Shown piece after piece: positions 46,364-58,300 of a stretch of 64,000 nt of DNA. Under the pieces are notes generated by a model that did no database searches, had not been told where the DNA came from, and saw only the letters and a program-made list of their open reading frames with translations. Both the position numbers and the translations under genes were made by a program. How positions within the stretch are numbered: the first letter of the stretch is position 1; each line of letters starts with the position of its first letter. Origin of the DNA: Echinometra lucunter (Eukaryota > Echinodermata > Echinoidea > Camarodonta > Echinometridae); contig CM057153.1 of the NCBI GenBank assembly GCA_029962745.1, positions 40,578,373-40,642,372 on the forward strand. The letters run 5' to 3'.

Positions 46364-47444
46364 ATTAGGTTTCCAGCTTTCCTACAGTATATTTGATTAT
46401 TCAGTGGATGAAAGACAAAAAAGGCCATACTGCCATTTTAATTGGTGAGCAGTCTTTAAACTGTTATGTTTTCCCAAAGAAACAAACCTGTAAAGTCTTG
46501 AGCTGTTTCATATCACTTAAATTGGAAAAAAAAATGATTGTTTATAACTTAGATATAACTAAGATTATAACTTAAATAGTTTAAACCTAAACTAATTAAT
46601 TTAAACCTAACACCTGTAAATATTATAACATGAATATGTTGATGTAATGTTCCTTAAAAGTATTTCATATTGTTTTATGATTTCAAAGTTTATTCTACAG
46701 CAGTTGACAAAAATTTGGTAGATAATAGTACCGGTAATGAAATGATTGATATAATTATTCAGATAATCTTTATAATTCACAAGTTTTATCATCTCTGTTA
46801 GGTGAACCTTGATCACTAGAGGCACATGGAAAGAAAGAATAAATGGTGCTAGTGTGTTCATGATTTTGACAGTTCTCTAGTAATTGGACCTTAAACCCTG
46901 GAGGTGCTAATTAAGTCGGCCTCCATATTCAATTAAGATGCTAGCCTTTCTTTAGGCATTCTCAGAAATATTGACAGTTTCTCCAAGAGCTATCTAGAAG
47001 ATTTTGGAGACTAGTATTACAGGCTTTAAAAATATGGGTTGTGATTGGGTTCAAAGTTAGATTTAGGGTTAGGGTAAGGTGTAAGTACACGTGTATACTG
47101 TGTGATTCAGATTTGATTTGATACTTTGTCCAGCAATAGCATACGATATCGACCATAAAATGATTGTTCCTGAAGCATTATAGTCTACAACTGCTCCATG
47201 TCTAGATAGCCCTGAATACAGGAAGTTTTAATGCTGAAACCTGGCAAATGTTGGCTTGAATAGATTGAACATTTAATGATATTATACGAGGTACAGTAGG
47301 GTAATTCAAGCCTCCTGTAATTAATGAACAATATAGGTCAAGTCATAGTAGTGGAAAGATCCAGTAATCTTGGCATGATGCATGTCATGTTTTGGCAGCA
47401 TGTGTAACACTGCATGCCACTTCACATGAATGAGCCTGATACTC

Positions 47445-47921
47445 CTTTCAAACAGATCAGATTTTCAACGGGTGTCCCAGGGTGCACCTGGGGACACTCG
47501 TTGAAAATCTCTGTTTGAAAGGACAACACGGTTGAAGCACCGGGGAAACACAGATTAAATTTTCTGAAAAAGATACCCTCGAAACGTCCAGATTAAACAC
47601 CGCTAGTTCAGTGGTGAACTTCCGGGTGACACCCGGTGACAGTCTGTTTGAAAGGTCATCGCGGTGAAACACAGATAGAAATCCCGATTGAAAGGTGAAA
47701 GGTCGTGGTAGCTCGTGCCCTGGGCTGCATGTAAGCATTTCCGCATCCGCTTGGTTGTACACAAAAAACGGTTGTGCGATAAAGTATCAGCCCAGCTTCA
47801 TGTGAGGTCGGTTTGGGCATTGTCGATCCTTTATGAAAGGACGTTGAAAAAAAATCTCCAGGAGTTTCACCGGGAGATTCACCGTTGGACACTCGTGAAA
47901 GTCTGTTTGAAAGGGGCATGA
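47445..47921. mobile_element. inverted-repeat element with internal copies of its end
   Basis: CCTTTCAAACAGA at the left and TCTGTTTGAAAGG at the right are exact inverses, followed inward by TTTTCAACGGGTGTCC-like sequence. TCTGTTTGAAAGG also appears inside at about 47509 and 47643. GC is higher than the surroundings. The open frames inside are repeat-derived. Confidence 0.6.
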
Positions 47922-48311
47922 GTGGACATTCACTCATAAGTCATTGCTTTAATAGTTTTAAAATATTGGGTTCTCATCTTTCACAGCACTTGCATGGTCA
48001 TAAATCGTCTTCATGGAAGCAATGAATTTACTAATGATTTTGAGAGAGGAAGGCCATTAGATCTAGAGTAAATTCATACTAATTGATAGCAATTAATCAC
48101 AATTTCAAGTACTATCAAGGGTATGAAATTAAAGTTTCAGTTTGTAATAGCTGTAGAAAGGAACTTGACTGTATACCATGTACACGTATAGATAGTACAT
48201 GTACATGTATACAAAGTACTTGATATGTTTACATTTTATGAGAACTGAAAGAAATTTATGGATATGGAAATATTTTGATGACATTACAGATATATATATA
48301 TATATATATAC

Positions 48312-48605
48312 ATATACACATTTGTGATCAGGTGACATATACAACAGCTTTGACAACTCTCGTGGAAATAAATACATGTGAGACAATTGAGAGAATAATA
48401 GCGTAGCATGAATCAAAGCTCCCCAGAGCTGTCCTACCATTTTGGAAATTTTTGCAAAGGTTAAAAAAATGTCTCCGCCGGGAATCGAACCCAGGCCTTT
48501 GGCTATGAACGCCAATGCCTTAACCACTAGACCACGGAGAAGGGCCAGTGGTTTCGGCGACTCCAAATTCGCTTAACCGACAGATTGACAAATCTTCAAC
48601 CCTCA
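48312..48605 (-). mobile_element. tRNA-head SINE, copy C (best preserved)
   Basis: In order on minus: ~60 bases of pre-head sequence (GTCGGTTAAGCG...CCGAAACCACTGGCCC), the tRNA-like head (48541-48470), and a tail with GGACAGCTCTGGGGAGCTTTG, ACGAGAGTTGTCAAAGCTG and TGATCACAAATGTG ending in a TA repeat (48290-48310). Four copies in the window share these blocks. Confidence 0.75.
48470..48541 (-). pseudogene. tRNA-like SINE head with UCA anticodon
   Basis: Folds as a near-complete tRNA: 7-bp acceptor with a U-C mismatch at the end, D arm GTCT/AGGC, anticodon arm TTGGC-GTTCATA-GCCAA, 4-base variable loop, T arm CTGGG-TTCGATT-CCCGG. The loop places TCA at 34-36. The A box (TGGTCTAGTGGTTAAGGC) and B box (GGTTCGATTCC) are intact, so pol III could start here. 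Because the same flanks recur in degenerate copies, I treat it as a retroposon promoter, not a suppressor tRNA. Confidence 0.65.
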
Positions 48606-48714
48606 CTAATTAATTCCTTTGTTGGTGGCAGATGAGTTTCGAACAATGACCTGCCGCACACCTCGCCTGGATCCGAGCGAATGCTTTAGGATACATGTAT
48701 ATGCTGGAATAATT

Positions 48715-48788
48715 AACATTTGTGATCAGGTAACATATACAACAGCTTTGGCAACTCTCGTGGAAATAAATACATGTGAGACAATATA
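48715..48788 (-). mobile_element. tRNA-head SINE, copy D (tail only)
   Basis: Nearly identical over about 70 bases to the tail of copy C (CATTTGTGATCAGG...CAACAGCTTTGGCAACTCTC...), ending in a TA repeat at 48784-48808. Confidence 0.7.
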
Positions 48789-49762
48789 TATATATATATA
48801 TATATATAGGCAAATCTGAATTTGAACTTGTTGCAAAAAATGTAGGCACTTGATAAGCCAAATCATGTCTTGTAAATGTGTGTAACCTGACTGACTTTGA
48901 AATGCAGTGTGTTACTTGAGTAAATTTTAAGATACATTGTAAACTAATTACATGTAGGCCTACAAAATGACGGACTGATTTTTTCATGTTTGCCAAATCT
49001 CTATAGCTCCAAAATTACACTTGCATCTTTTAAAAGTATAACTTATCAATTATCCTACCTGTAAATCCCTAAGTATTTTTGAGAGTGGTAAAAGCTTTGA
49101 ATAATTTGTTTTTTGTAAATAGTGATGTTAAAGCAAGTCAGTATTGACACTAAGGAACTTGGACGGGGGAGTCCCATCTGAAAAGAATAAACACCTACAG
49201 TTTCCCTCTTTTAGCATAAAACCTGTATTTGCATGAGAGACACACAGTTCGCAATGTATGCCTTTGCTAATGGGAACCGATACTTTTAAAGTTTTATGGC
49301 ATGTTTCTTCATTCCAGGCCTCTTTTAGTTCCCTGTTTGATTTTAGGGTTTTTATTTAGATAGATCTGGATGATAAAAGCTGACATCACCAGTCAACGGC
49401 TTGTCAATGCTACTTTTAAACTGTTCTAGTCTATTTTAGGGTATGTTTCTCGTTAGGGTAACTTTCACCTGATTTCTTGGGGGACCAGGATATTAGAATT
49501 ACACTTCCCTAGATGGGAAGGGGGCTGCATTGGATCACACTGCTATTCCGTCAGCCAGTATGCTTTAGAAACTGGATTTTAGCACTGAAGTGGTTTTAAA
49601 GGGGATATTAAGAGGTGTAATTCAAGGAAATAATGCTTTAACATACTCGACTCATTCATGCACTAAGGCCTATTCAAATAAGAAGAGGGAATTCCCAGGT
49701 TTTTTTCTGCAGGGTTCTTAAGTGCATTTTATGACATGCAACTGAATGAGTGCATAACATTT

Positions 49763-50356
49763 TTAAAGGAGAATGCAACCCAGACATCAGTGTGCTTCCA
49801 GTGAATGAAGAAGAACAAGAAGAGTAAACAGTGAAAGTTTGAGGAAAATCGGACAATATGTTCAAGAGTTAGGAACTTTGAAAGTTTAAGTAAATCCTTA
49901 TTGTGGGTATCCTTGAATTGGCAACTTTGCCAGCGTTCTGTGATGTCATCGTGGACAACTCTCCATTCATTTTGTACACAAAATTTCACATTTTCTTCAT
50001 TTTCAAGAAAAACAGAAATTTGTTTGATTTATTGTTTAAGTATGACATAGCTACATCAATTCTGCAAGCATTTTGGGAAGAATTATGTTGATTTCTGACT
50101 TGAAATTTCATAAAAATCTATTTTTTTAAGATTTATGCACAAAATGAATGGATAGTTGTCTACGATGACATCACATGTGCTGGCAAAGTTGCCAACTCAA
50201 GGATCCCTGTAATAGGGATTTACTGAAACTTTAAAAATTCATAACTTTTGAACAGATTGTCCGATTTTGCTCAAACTTTCACTGTTTACTCTTCTTGTTC
50301 ATCTTTATTCACTAAGTCTCAGAGCACACTGATGCCTGAGTTGCATTCTCCTTTAA
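49763..50356. mobile_element. TTAA-flanked MITE with long inverted repeats
   Basis: 594 bp. The left end TTAAAGGAGAATGCAACCCAG is mirrored by the right end CTGAGTTGCATTCTCCTTTAA. The arms match with interruptions for over 180 bases (ATCAGTGTGCT, GAAGAACAAGAAGAGTAAAC, CCTTGAATTGGCAACTTTGCC). The centre is AT-rich. Kolobok- or piggyBac-type by its TTAA target, unassigned. Confidence 0.8.
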
Positions 50357-53300
50357 GCACAAGTCCTTTGTTGTGTCTTTGTGTCATTCATTTTGTACAC
50401 AAAAATGGCACAAAAAATCCCCATGGTTCCCCTCCTCATATCTGAAAATGTCTTTAGAAGACAACAAAAAATCAAATGATTTAGCTTTTGTAATTAAATT
50501 TCCAGATTCCAAAGAACTAAACATGTGCATGCATACAATGTATACGTATGCGGTATAGCCACAATTAGCGTGCAGCTTTTCTACAAACAGTGTTACACAT
50601 CACTCCTGAAAACCCAAAGCCATATAAGTAAATGTCTTGTAACCTGAAATGTTGGACCATATGAGTTCTCCATCAGGCAGCAACTTTTTTGGGATTTCAT
50701 GTGTGTTGGCTGTGTGAGAGCGGTTATATAGGGTCAAAAATACCACTTTTTGGCTGTTACGCATTTGCACTTTGAAAAATTGACTTTTTTGATATGTTAT
50801 CACCATGAAATTATACAAGATATGCCAGATCTTTTCATATCATCTCATAGTCCATTTGATCCCCACTCAGTATCTGTTTATGGCTTGAGAATTGACCCAC
50901 AAATTGCGATACCGTGGTTATTTATGTGAAAAGAGACATGTGTAACACTCTTTCGAAAAATGTCTATGTGCATGATTTTGCCCCGATAATTCAAATATTT
51001 TTAGCATGATATTAATTGGAGATTGGTTATATTTTCTTAACTTGCTGTCCTATCATTTGAAACAAAAAATCATACATACATACAAACTTGACAAAAATAT
51101 ACACCTGTATGCCCCCATTGCAGTCACAAATTTTGTCCGGAATTTCTTGTAGTGTCCGTAAAGGAGTAATTCCTACTACGGTACTTGAAAATGTTTTCAA
51201 AGTTCTTATATATTTTTCTTTGTGTAACTATCCCCGGGGACTCGCTGCGGTATGATAATATTCAGCTAAGCATAAAGATTTTTTTTAGCAATCTAAATAA
51301 TGGCATTTGTAGTGTCCCTAACACCTGTAGTGTCCGTAACACAAGTGTGTGATGTGTAAAAAATACTAAATACCTCTAACTTGTTGTTTATATCTGATTT
51401 TTTTACAGTTGTTCTTCTTGATGTCTCCATAGAAATATAAAAAATCCCCCTTTCCCCAGAAGATCTTCTCCTGGATATGAAATTTTGCAAACAAAAAAAC
51501 TATTTTCCATGAATTAATATAAAAAATGAAAAAAAAATTGACTTAATATTAATTTAATATTCACAGTTTATTCTAATAATATCAGTTAGATGTAACAGAG
51601 TGTAAAATAAATGCATCATTGTGTTTTAGTTTCAATATCATGAGTAGAAACAGGTAGGAGCCAGTGTTATGGACACTACAGAAGGAGTAATATTAAGGCC
51701 TACAAGTCAACCGTACCTCCTTTTCTGGTTAGCATTGTTCTAAAATAAATTTTAACAATGTAAAAGCTGCCTATGGCATGAAGTATCTATGATGCATGAG
51801 AAAATAAATTATTTTAATCACTTAAATTCCTACCTACCTACACATGTAAATATAGCCAGAATTTTCAAGAGGGGGGAGCTATCAGCTTTTTCATGTGTCT
51901 GTTTTACCAGAAAAATTTGCTTAGAAACATGTGGGGGGGGGGGGGGTCTCATATTACCCAATACCGCAATATGACTTAAGCGTGATTTCCCATGGATACC
52001 ATTTATATTACTACAAAAAGATAGTAATATGACAGTAATATTGCAGTATTCTCCCTTTCGTCCCTGTTCATATCCATAATATCACAATAATCTGTTCTAT
52101 TTGCAAGTCCTGCATTGCATCCTGGTTACCCAGCATACAATGCACAGGGTCAAACCCGTAGACGCGACACTATTCCCCACTGCACAAGCCATGTTCTGCC
52201 TATTTTGCCAGGATTTTGCAGATGCTATTCTTATACACCATGGCCCATATTGATTACTTAACATTGACCAATCGTGAGTTAAAAGAAGAAGCCTCAGAGA
52301 ATTGTGACATGCTTTTATTGGGCTCAAAAATGGTGTTACTTTCATGGGAAAAAATTGGAAAAGAAATGATTATAAAACGATCATCTGACCCAAAAACTTC
52401 CACAATTTTATTGTGAGCCAGGGTATATTTGATATCAAGTGTAAGTGACATTTACTGTACTTTCTAAAAATTGAAATAACATCAATGTGCACTCCATGAC
52501 CATGATGACAGGGTCAGAAAACAAGCAATATGTAACTAGTTTTCATGTATTCTCTTTAAAATAGTCGATGCCAGCAACTCCAATTAGTTACCATGGCCGC
52601 ACAACATCTCACAATAGGGCAACAGCTACATGTTTACTATACATGTGTACACATGTATTGCACAAGGGTCCATCAACAGGTTGCATGCCTCACCTGCCAA
52701 TCACAGGGCTAAGACAGAGGGTCCTTACAGTTTCAAAGATATTTTTAACTGCGACTATTTGCTTGATCCTGACTCCGTCATAAATTTATGGATATTTTTA
52801 ATGTAAGGATGAAAACTATGAGGTTCCAGTGCTTCCATACCTATACTGCATGTGTCATCATAGCGGCTCACATACTGTGTCTTTTAACCACCTGAAATAT
52901 TGTGAAGAATATTTTATATTACAGTAATCATCAGTTATAACTTTTCCTAAAAAATACTTGAAATATACCTGTGTTGGTGAAGTATCAATTTATTCTTGCA
53001 GAAAATTCAATGAGCACAGCAGTAATATGAGCAACACAGCTGGTTGCAGGTAGAGTGTACCTTTTGGGGACTGGAAATAACATGTGTGTGTTTTGCTCAT
53101 TGGCATACGATCTGCAGTCTGACTGTAATTAATTATTTCTCATAGGTTCTTGTTTCAGGATAGACTAAATGCTATTCATAGACCAAAGTTGGCAGAAGAA
53201 AAACGTATGGCAAAATTTAATACCGGATAAATGTCAGTAACAAAGTTATCTGTAGTGTCTGTAACAGGTTAAAGTCATTTATGAACGCCAGTGTAAATCC

Positions 53301-53544
53301 GTTTCGAGGTGTGGGGGGATGATCAAAATATTTTGCTGAAATTTCTTGGTCACACTCAATAAAAATATACACAATCTTTTGCCTGCCCCCCCCCCCCCCC
53401 CCCCGTTTAATATTTGTTTATTTTTGTGAGTGAGCCAAAAATAACAACTTTTTGCTGTAAATGAAGTCTTATACACTCTAGGCCCGGACCCCATGGATGA
53501 ACAGTTGTATTACGACTGAAATGGGCTATCCGCCGTTTATATCA

Positions 53545-53613
53545 AATATGTATATGTATCTGTATGTTATGTTGCTTTGAACGGAAATAAAAACAACAAA
53601 CAAACAAACAATT
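53545..53613 (+). mobile_element. LINE 3' tail
   Basis: TATGTTATGTTGCTTTGAACGG and AAATAAAAACAAC(AAAC)n are like a non-LTR retrotransposon terminus. No coding part. Confidence 0.4.
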
Positions 53614-53619
53614 TTTGGT

Positions 53620-54450
53620 CACCTCACTACCAAATAAAATATACCTCGCTGGTCCAAACCACCTTGTTTCTAAAAATCACGAGAGAGCGAAGTGAGCAAG
53701 GAAACATACTCTTTCAATGATAAAGTATCATTTGTCATCAGAATACACCTTATGCCTATAAACTATCTAAAATATATTTGGTCACCTCCTTTGCATGCCC
53801 AATTCGCTTGCCTTTTCTAATAATATAAGCGAGCGTAGCGAGGGAAGAAAATATACCAGGGGGTGTAACATAAAAAGATACAATCAATCTTACAATCAAT
53901 TGTATCTCTTTAGTACATGGTTTGCCATAGACTTACGATTGATATCAATCGTAAGATTGATTGTATTTTTTCTTGTTACACCTACCCAAAACTGATGATT
54001 CTATGATTCTATGATGTACACTCCCTGCAGAAAAGGATAGTCTGACACGTCACTTCAAAAAATGATATTCGGGCATCTGCTGCTCAAAGATTTCAAGAGC
54101 GAGCATTTTTTATTGTTTTGTTTTGTTTTCTTAATACTGAGAACAGGATCTAGTGTATTGTTACCCCTTTCTCGGGCTTTAGTTACGTACAATGATATTT
54201 ATCGGCGTCTGCTGTTCTCACAGAGGGTATAGATTTCAAGATTTCAAGAGCGAGCATCTTTTTTTTGTTTCGTTTTGTTAAGTCCGCGTGAATTCTTGCA
54301 GGTATATAGGCCTAACTAACAATTTAGAAGAATAGCATAAACTTGGATAGAGAGACAAGATGCAAACCTATTTCCTTTCTTAAAAATAGTAATATACCCG
54401 GCATTGGTTAAGATACTGAAAATGCGAGAGAGCAAAGCGAGCAGGCGTTT
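53620..54450. repeat. second array of GAGCGAGCGAAGCGAGC-type repeats
   Basis: Motif copies at about 53679, 53828, 54112 (partial), 54247 (partial) and 54423, with the GGTCACCTC phrase also recurring. The last unit and its upstream text (GACAAGATGCAAA...TTTCCTTTCTTA) match the 7.02-7.13-kb end of the hAT-like element. A hairpin element interrupts it at 53862. Confidence 0.7.
53862..53985. mobile_element. hairpin MITE nested in the repeat array
   Basis: GGTGTAACATAAAAAGATAC and the inverse of GTATTTTTTCTTGTTACACC flank TACAATCAATCTTACAATC-type palindromic sequence; 124 bp. Confidence 0.7.
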
Positions 54451-55178
54451 CCAGGTTTCTTTTTTCATTCCCCTTTTCCCTTTATGTTTACCTCTCTTTT
54501 ACAATATCACTTCTTCTTCAAAAAGTAGGGGAATATTTGTATACACCACCTCCGAAAAGTGGGGGGTATATATACTCCCCCCCCCCCCCGGATTTAATTC
54601 TCTCATATACCACATAATATGTACCAAATAGAATGAGTTATATATTAGCATTAGCCAATAATGTCGACTCTTCAACAATTTGAAATACATTTTACTTGTT
54701 ATTTTTAGCTTTTTGTACCTCAAACTACAAAACTGCAATGAAGAGATTTGAATGAAATATATATTTTCTGTTGGTTTTATAATTGTAATATCGCCTCAAC
54801 ATATGCAGCAACAACAAAAATGAAGGAAAAAAATGCAAATGGAATACTTACTCTATATGTTGCATCACTGAATAGCATCATACCAATGTAGCATCCGTAA
54901 CACCCTGTAGGAAATCGTACACAAGTTGTTTGGACAACTTGTGTATTAAGGTAAACTATACTTGAAAATTATATTTGTATATCTATGTGTAGTGTCCGTA
55001 ACACCTACCACCCCCTGTTGTGTTTCTGCTCATAAAATCTTAACCAAGATAGTTTCTTTCAGCATATTTCAGGGTATTAAGCCTAGGGTGTGGATGAACA
55101 ATTTGGGGTTGATGAAATTGCGTAATTGCATACTTCATATTTTGACCCGAAGTCCAAATAGTTTTGCACCCTGATTGT

Positions 55179-56906
55179 AGCCTTTTGACAAGGCCTAGCA
55201 AATCAGGTTATTTTCACTGGCTGAGATGAGACTAGCCAGCGACAAAGAGAGATAGAGATACCCCGAGTGAACGTGCGATTGACGTCGCGAGACCTTTTGG
55301 ATCCTGGCTTTCACTGCTCTGCATGAATTATTCATGAGTATACATTAGCATGCTAAATACTCCAACTTTGAATTATTGACCAATCAGAATGACCAGCACC
55401 CAGCTAGCTTGTTCGTGATTCGTTCATTATCAAGACATATACGAAAAGGCAAAAGACGTTAATAAATTTTGCTTACAAGACGAACATAATAATGATAACT
55501 ACAAAATATCACATTCAAATATAATTTAAAAGGCAAAATTAGAGTAAAATTAGAAGCCATTGATGAGTTGAGCTAAAAATCATAAGTGAGATGATTGAAA
55601 TTCCCCTGTATATAAAATGAAACAGTCCAGTTCAATGTTTTAGTCTTGAGTTCTAGTACATTTGTCAAAGCAATTGTTTTAAGTCACTCTACTACGTTCA
55701 GTTTACTGTGTGCCTGATTGATAAAAGCCTTGAAAAAAATTGTGACGTCTCGAACAAAGGCAATTTGCACGTGCAGAGAAAAATCAAGTTTATTTACATT
55801 GTGCAGGTTGATGCTATACACCAGCCAAAGTTTTGCTGGGTTGCTGTCAGTACATGTAGTTGTTTGCAAGTAGACCTACGTGATTTTGTCGTGATGGTTA
55901 GGGAATTCTTTTGGAAATATTACATGAAAATTTTGTTTATGTCATCTTCCCAAAATGACAAATTATCATGGAGGAAAATTTTGACGAGTGGAGTAAAACT
56001 ACATGACTTGTATGTGCAAGTTAAATTATTCAGTAAATATTTCAGTTGTAAAATTAGAATTTAAATGAAATAGATGATCTTTTATCATGAAAATTGCTTT
56101 CTGTCAGTGACTGTGAGTGTGAGGGGATTTTTTTTTTGTCATGCCATGCATGAGGAAGACTGGAATAGGTCAAAGCCACTCTCAAGACACTTTCTGGGCT
56201 CATGAAAACGTATGAGACTTTTCCCTCTTTTACCATTTTCTGGTCCTCTGGAGACGAATCACTAAAGTGAACTGCGGTGAGCCTGAGTTTTTCAATGAAG
56301 CCGCTTGGCTTTTCATGAGCGAGACCAAGGGTGAACTTGACAAATATCATACTGCATGAAGCGGTACCGTAGCCCGAAGCTGTCGGGGTCGGGGATGTGG
56401 AGTCTGTTGTAGTGGTACTGGTGCCTGCAGTTTGCGCGCAAAGAAAGTCTGTACACAGTGGGATAGCCTGGTAAATAGCTAGCACTTTTGCCATATCTTG
56501 CCTGCGAAGAACTGAAAGAATTGCCCTCACTTGTAGATCCATGAAGGCTGAAATCTTCAAGCTTTCGCGAGGCATATTCCGTACTTTTCAGCAATAATTT
56601 GTCGCTAGCCATGGTCGAAAACATCGCTATATAGCAGTCGCGCCGGAGTACAATTTAGCGATCGCTCATTTGAATTTGAATTTGCATACGAAATATATGC
56701 TGACGTCACGCGAGGATACGTTTGCTGATTGGGTGCTACCCTTATGGGGTAGCAAAAACAAAGGTTAACATAAGAAATTCAAGCCAGGTTACTAAAGACT
56801 CCATGGCCGAGCGAGCTTTCGCGATTAGTCTCATTTTAGTTGCTCGTCGTCTGATATATAAATCACATCAGAGTCTACACGGGGAAAGGAGCCTTGGCTA
56901 AAGGCT
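55179..56906 (-). mobile_element. 1.73-kb element carrying a helicase pseudogene
   Basis: Perfect 11-bp direct repeats ACCCTGATTGT (55168-55178 and 56907-56917) flank ends AGCCTTTTGACAAGG and, inverted, AGCCTTTAGCCAAGG (13 of 15 match). ATGAGACTA occurs further inward near both ends. The interior carries the RecQ-like pseudogene at 56.05-56.61 kb. The target size resembles Mutator-like elements; Academ elements are known to carry helicases. The superfamily is unresolved. Confidence 0.65.
56138..56612 (-). pseudogene. RecQ-like helicase fragment, frameshifted
   Basis: The start MASDKLLLKSTEYASRKLE (56612) resembles the N-terminus of RecQ-type helicases that are abundant in marine invertebrate genomes. 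A Walker-A-like segment survives as RYGKS, followed in another frame by YQAIPLCTDFL, then a Ser/Thr-rich insert and KVSYVFMSPESVL, the motif Ia/Ib region. At least two frame changes are needed to follow the family, the motif I TG is damaged, and the DEAH box and whole C-terminal half are missing. Dead copy. Confidence 0.6.
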
Positions 56907-57344
56907 ACCCTGATTGTGGCTATACCAATGAAGAACAGAGAGATTTTATAAATAGTTGTGATGTGGGTGTTTGTGTATGTCTTTGAAGTACTTCCTGTTT
57001 TGATTTCTTTTGTTTGATGTATACCAACAATAAAAGAGTGATGATAAGTTCTTTTATAGTTTTATCGTCTTGAATAAAATGAAGAAAATAAAGACAAAGT
57101 AGCTTGCCAAGCATGCGGTGTTGACCCATTTCAAAGTAATTTATAAATAGTCATACAGAGGTTTCTGTATCAGTTTCAGTGCATTTTTAACCCATTGAGA
57201 ACGATTTAATGTTGGTATCACATGCATTTCCATAGACCCCAGCCAAGGTTATCTCAGGAATAGTATTTGAGGTTAAACTTTGTTACACCACCTTTCCTTC
57301 TTTCCTTCCTGGAAGACTAGGCAGTTTGTAAAACTAAAAAAAAA

Positions 57345-57800
57345 TTAATAATAATAACTTCTTCTTATATAGCGCTTTTCCTAAAAGATTTATATCAAAG
57401 TGCTGTACAATATTGATGCAAGTAAAATTAAACAGAAAAATGACAAGAGAACAAAAGTGAAATTATTAAACATAACATAACAAAGTATAAAGGTAACAAT
57501 TTAAGAAATAGGTTGAATATGCCTTCTCCATTAGATTGGTTTATAATTTTGATCTAAACAAAGTAATATCAGAGATGCAACAAATGGTGGCTGGAAGAGA
57601 ATTCCACAAACGTGGGGCAGAGCATGAGAAGGACCTATCACCAAAGTATTTTGTTTTTGTTTTTTTTAATGGTCAGGAGAATTTGATTTACAAAATGAAG
57701 GGACCTGTTGGGCATGTATAACTGAATCATTTCAGAAAGATAATTTGAAGCATGACCATGTATAGACTTGAAAGTTAAAAGAAGAACTTTGAACTGGACG
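57345..57800 (-). mobile_element. retroposon remnant ending in AAT repeats
   Basis: On minus, the sequence ends with AAAGCGCTATATAAG and a short (TTA)n tail, like the 8.2-kb element. The plus strand reads GGREFHKRGAEHEKDLSP-like text known from repeated sequence in invertebrate genomes, with no intact frame. Confidence 0.4.
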
Positions 57801-58154
57801 CAAAAAAAAAAAACAATCTAGATATAGGAATGCATCAAACTTGACTGTTACAAGCAACAATTTGAAACAAAGTTTGTTAAAGATTATAGGGAATAGGGAA
57901 AGGAAGATTGATTTTAAACCTTGGATTTGTCAGCTTGCATGTTAATATTTTCAGATAGACTTATGAAGGAAAATGACTTTCTTCCGGGAATTCAAAATAG
58001 GTTCTAGAATCCTAAGTGTGATGTCATGAAATGCTTACCACACTTGTAGATCAAGATTTTAAAGAGTAAACAAAAGCAAACATAAACATTTCGATTTTTT
58101 TTTCATTGCTGGTAGATGATGAAGATGCATAACATAATATGGAATGGTTCATGA

Positions 58155-58300
58155 TTTCAAGTTCAAGTTCAGTTTGTTCAAACCAATTAAACATACAAAA
58201 TAATAACATAACATAGTGGAATAGTAATACAATAGTTTGAATAAGAGGTTTGGGACCCCTAGGAAGCAGAGCTTGTGGATAAGGCCCCTGAAGTATGAGT
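58155..58300 (-). mobile_element. LINE 3' end
   Basis: On minus, ATTGGTTTGAACAAACTG followed by (AACTTG)n is a typical CR1/L2-like terminus. Confidence 0.45.

Noticed and set aside
47457..47937. Two overlapping 93-101-residue proteins
   Set aside because: They lie wholly within an inverted-repeat element and track its internal repeats.
48470..48541. Functional UGA-reading (selenocysteine or suppressor) tRNA
   Set aside because: It lacks the long acceptor/variable arms of tRNA-Sec, has a mismatched first acceptor pair, and shares both flanks with other degenerate SINE copies.
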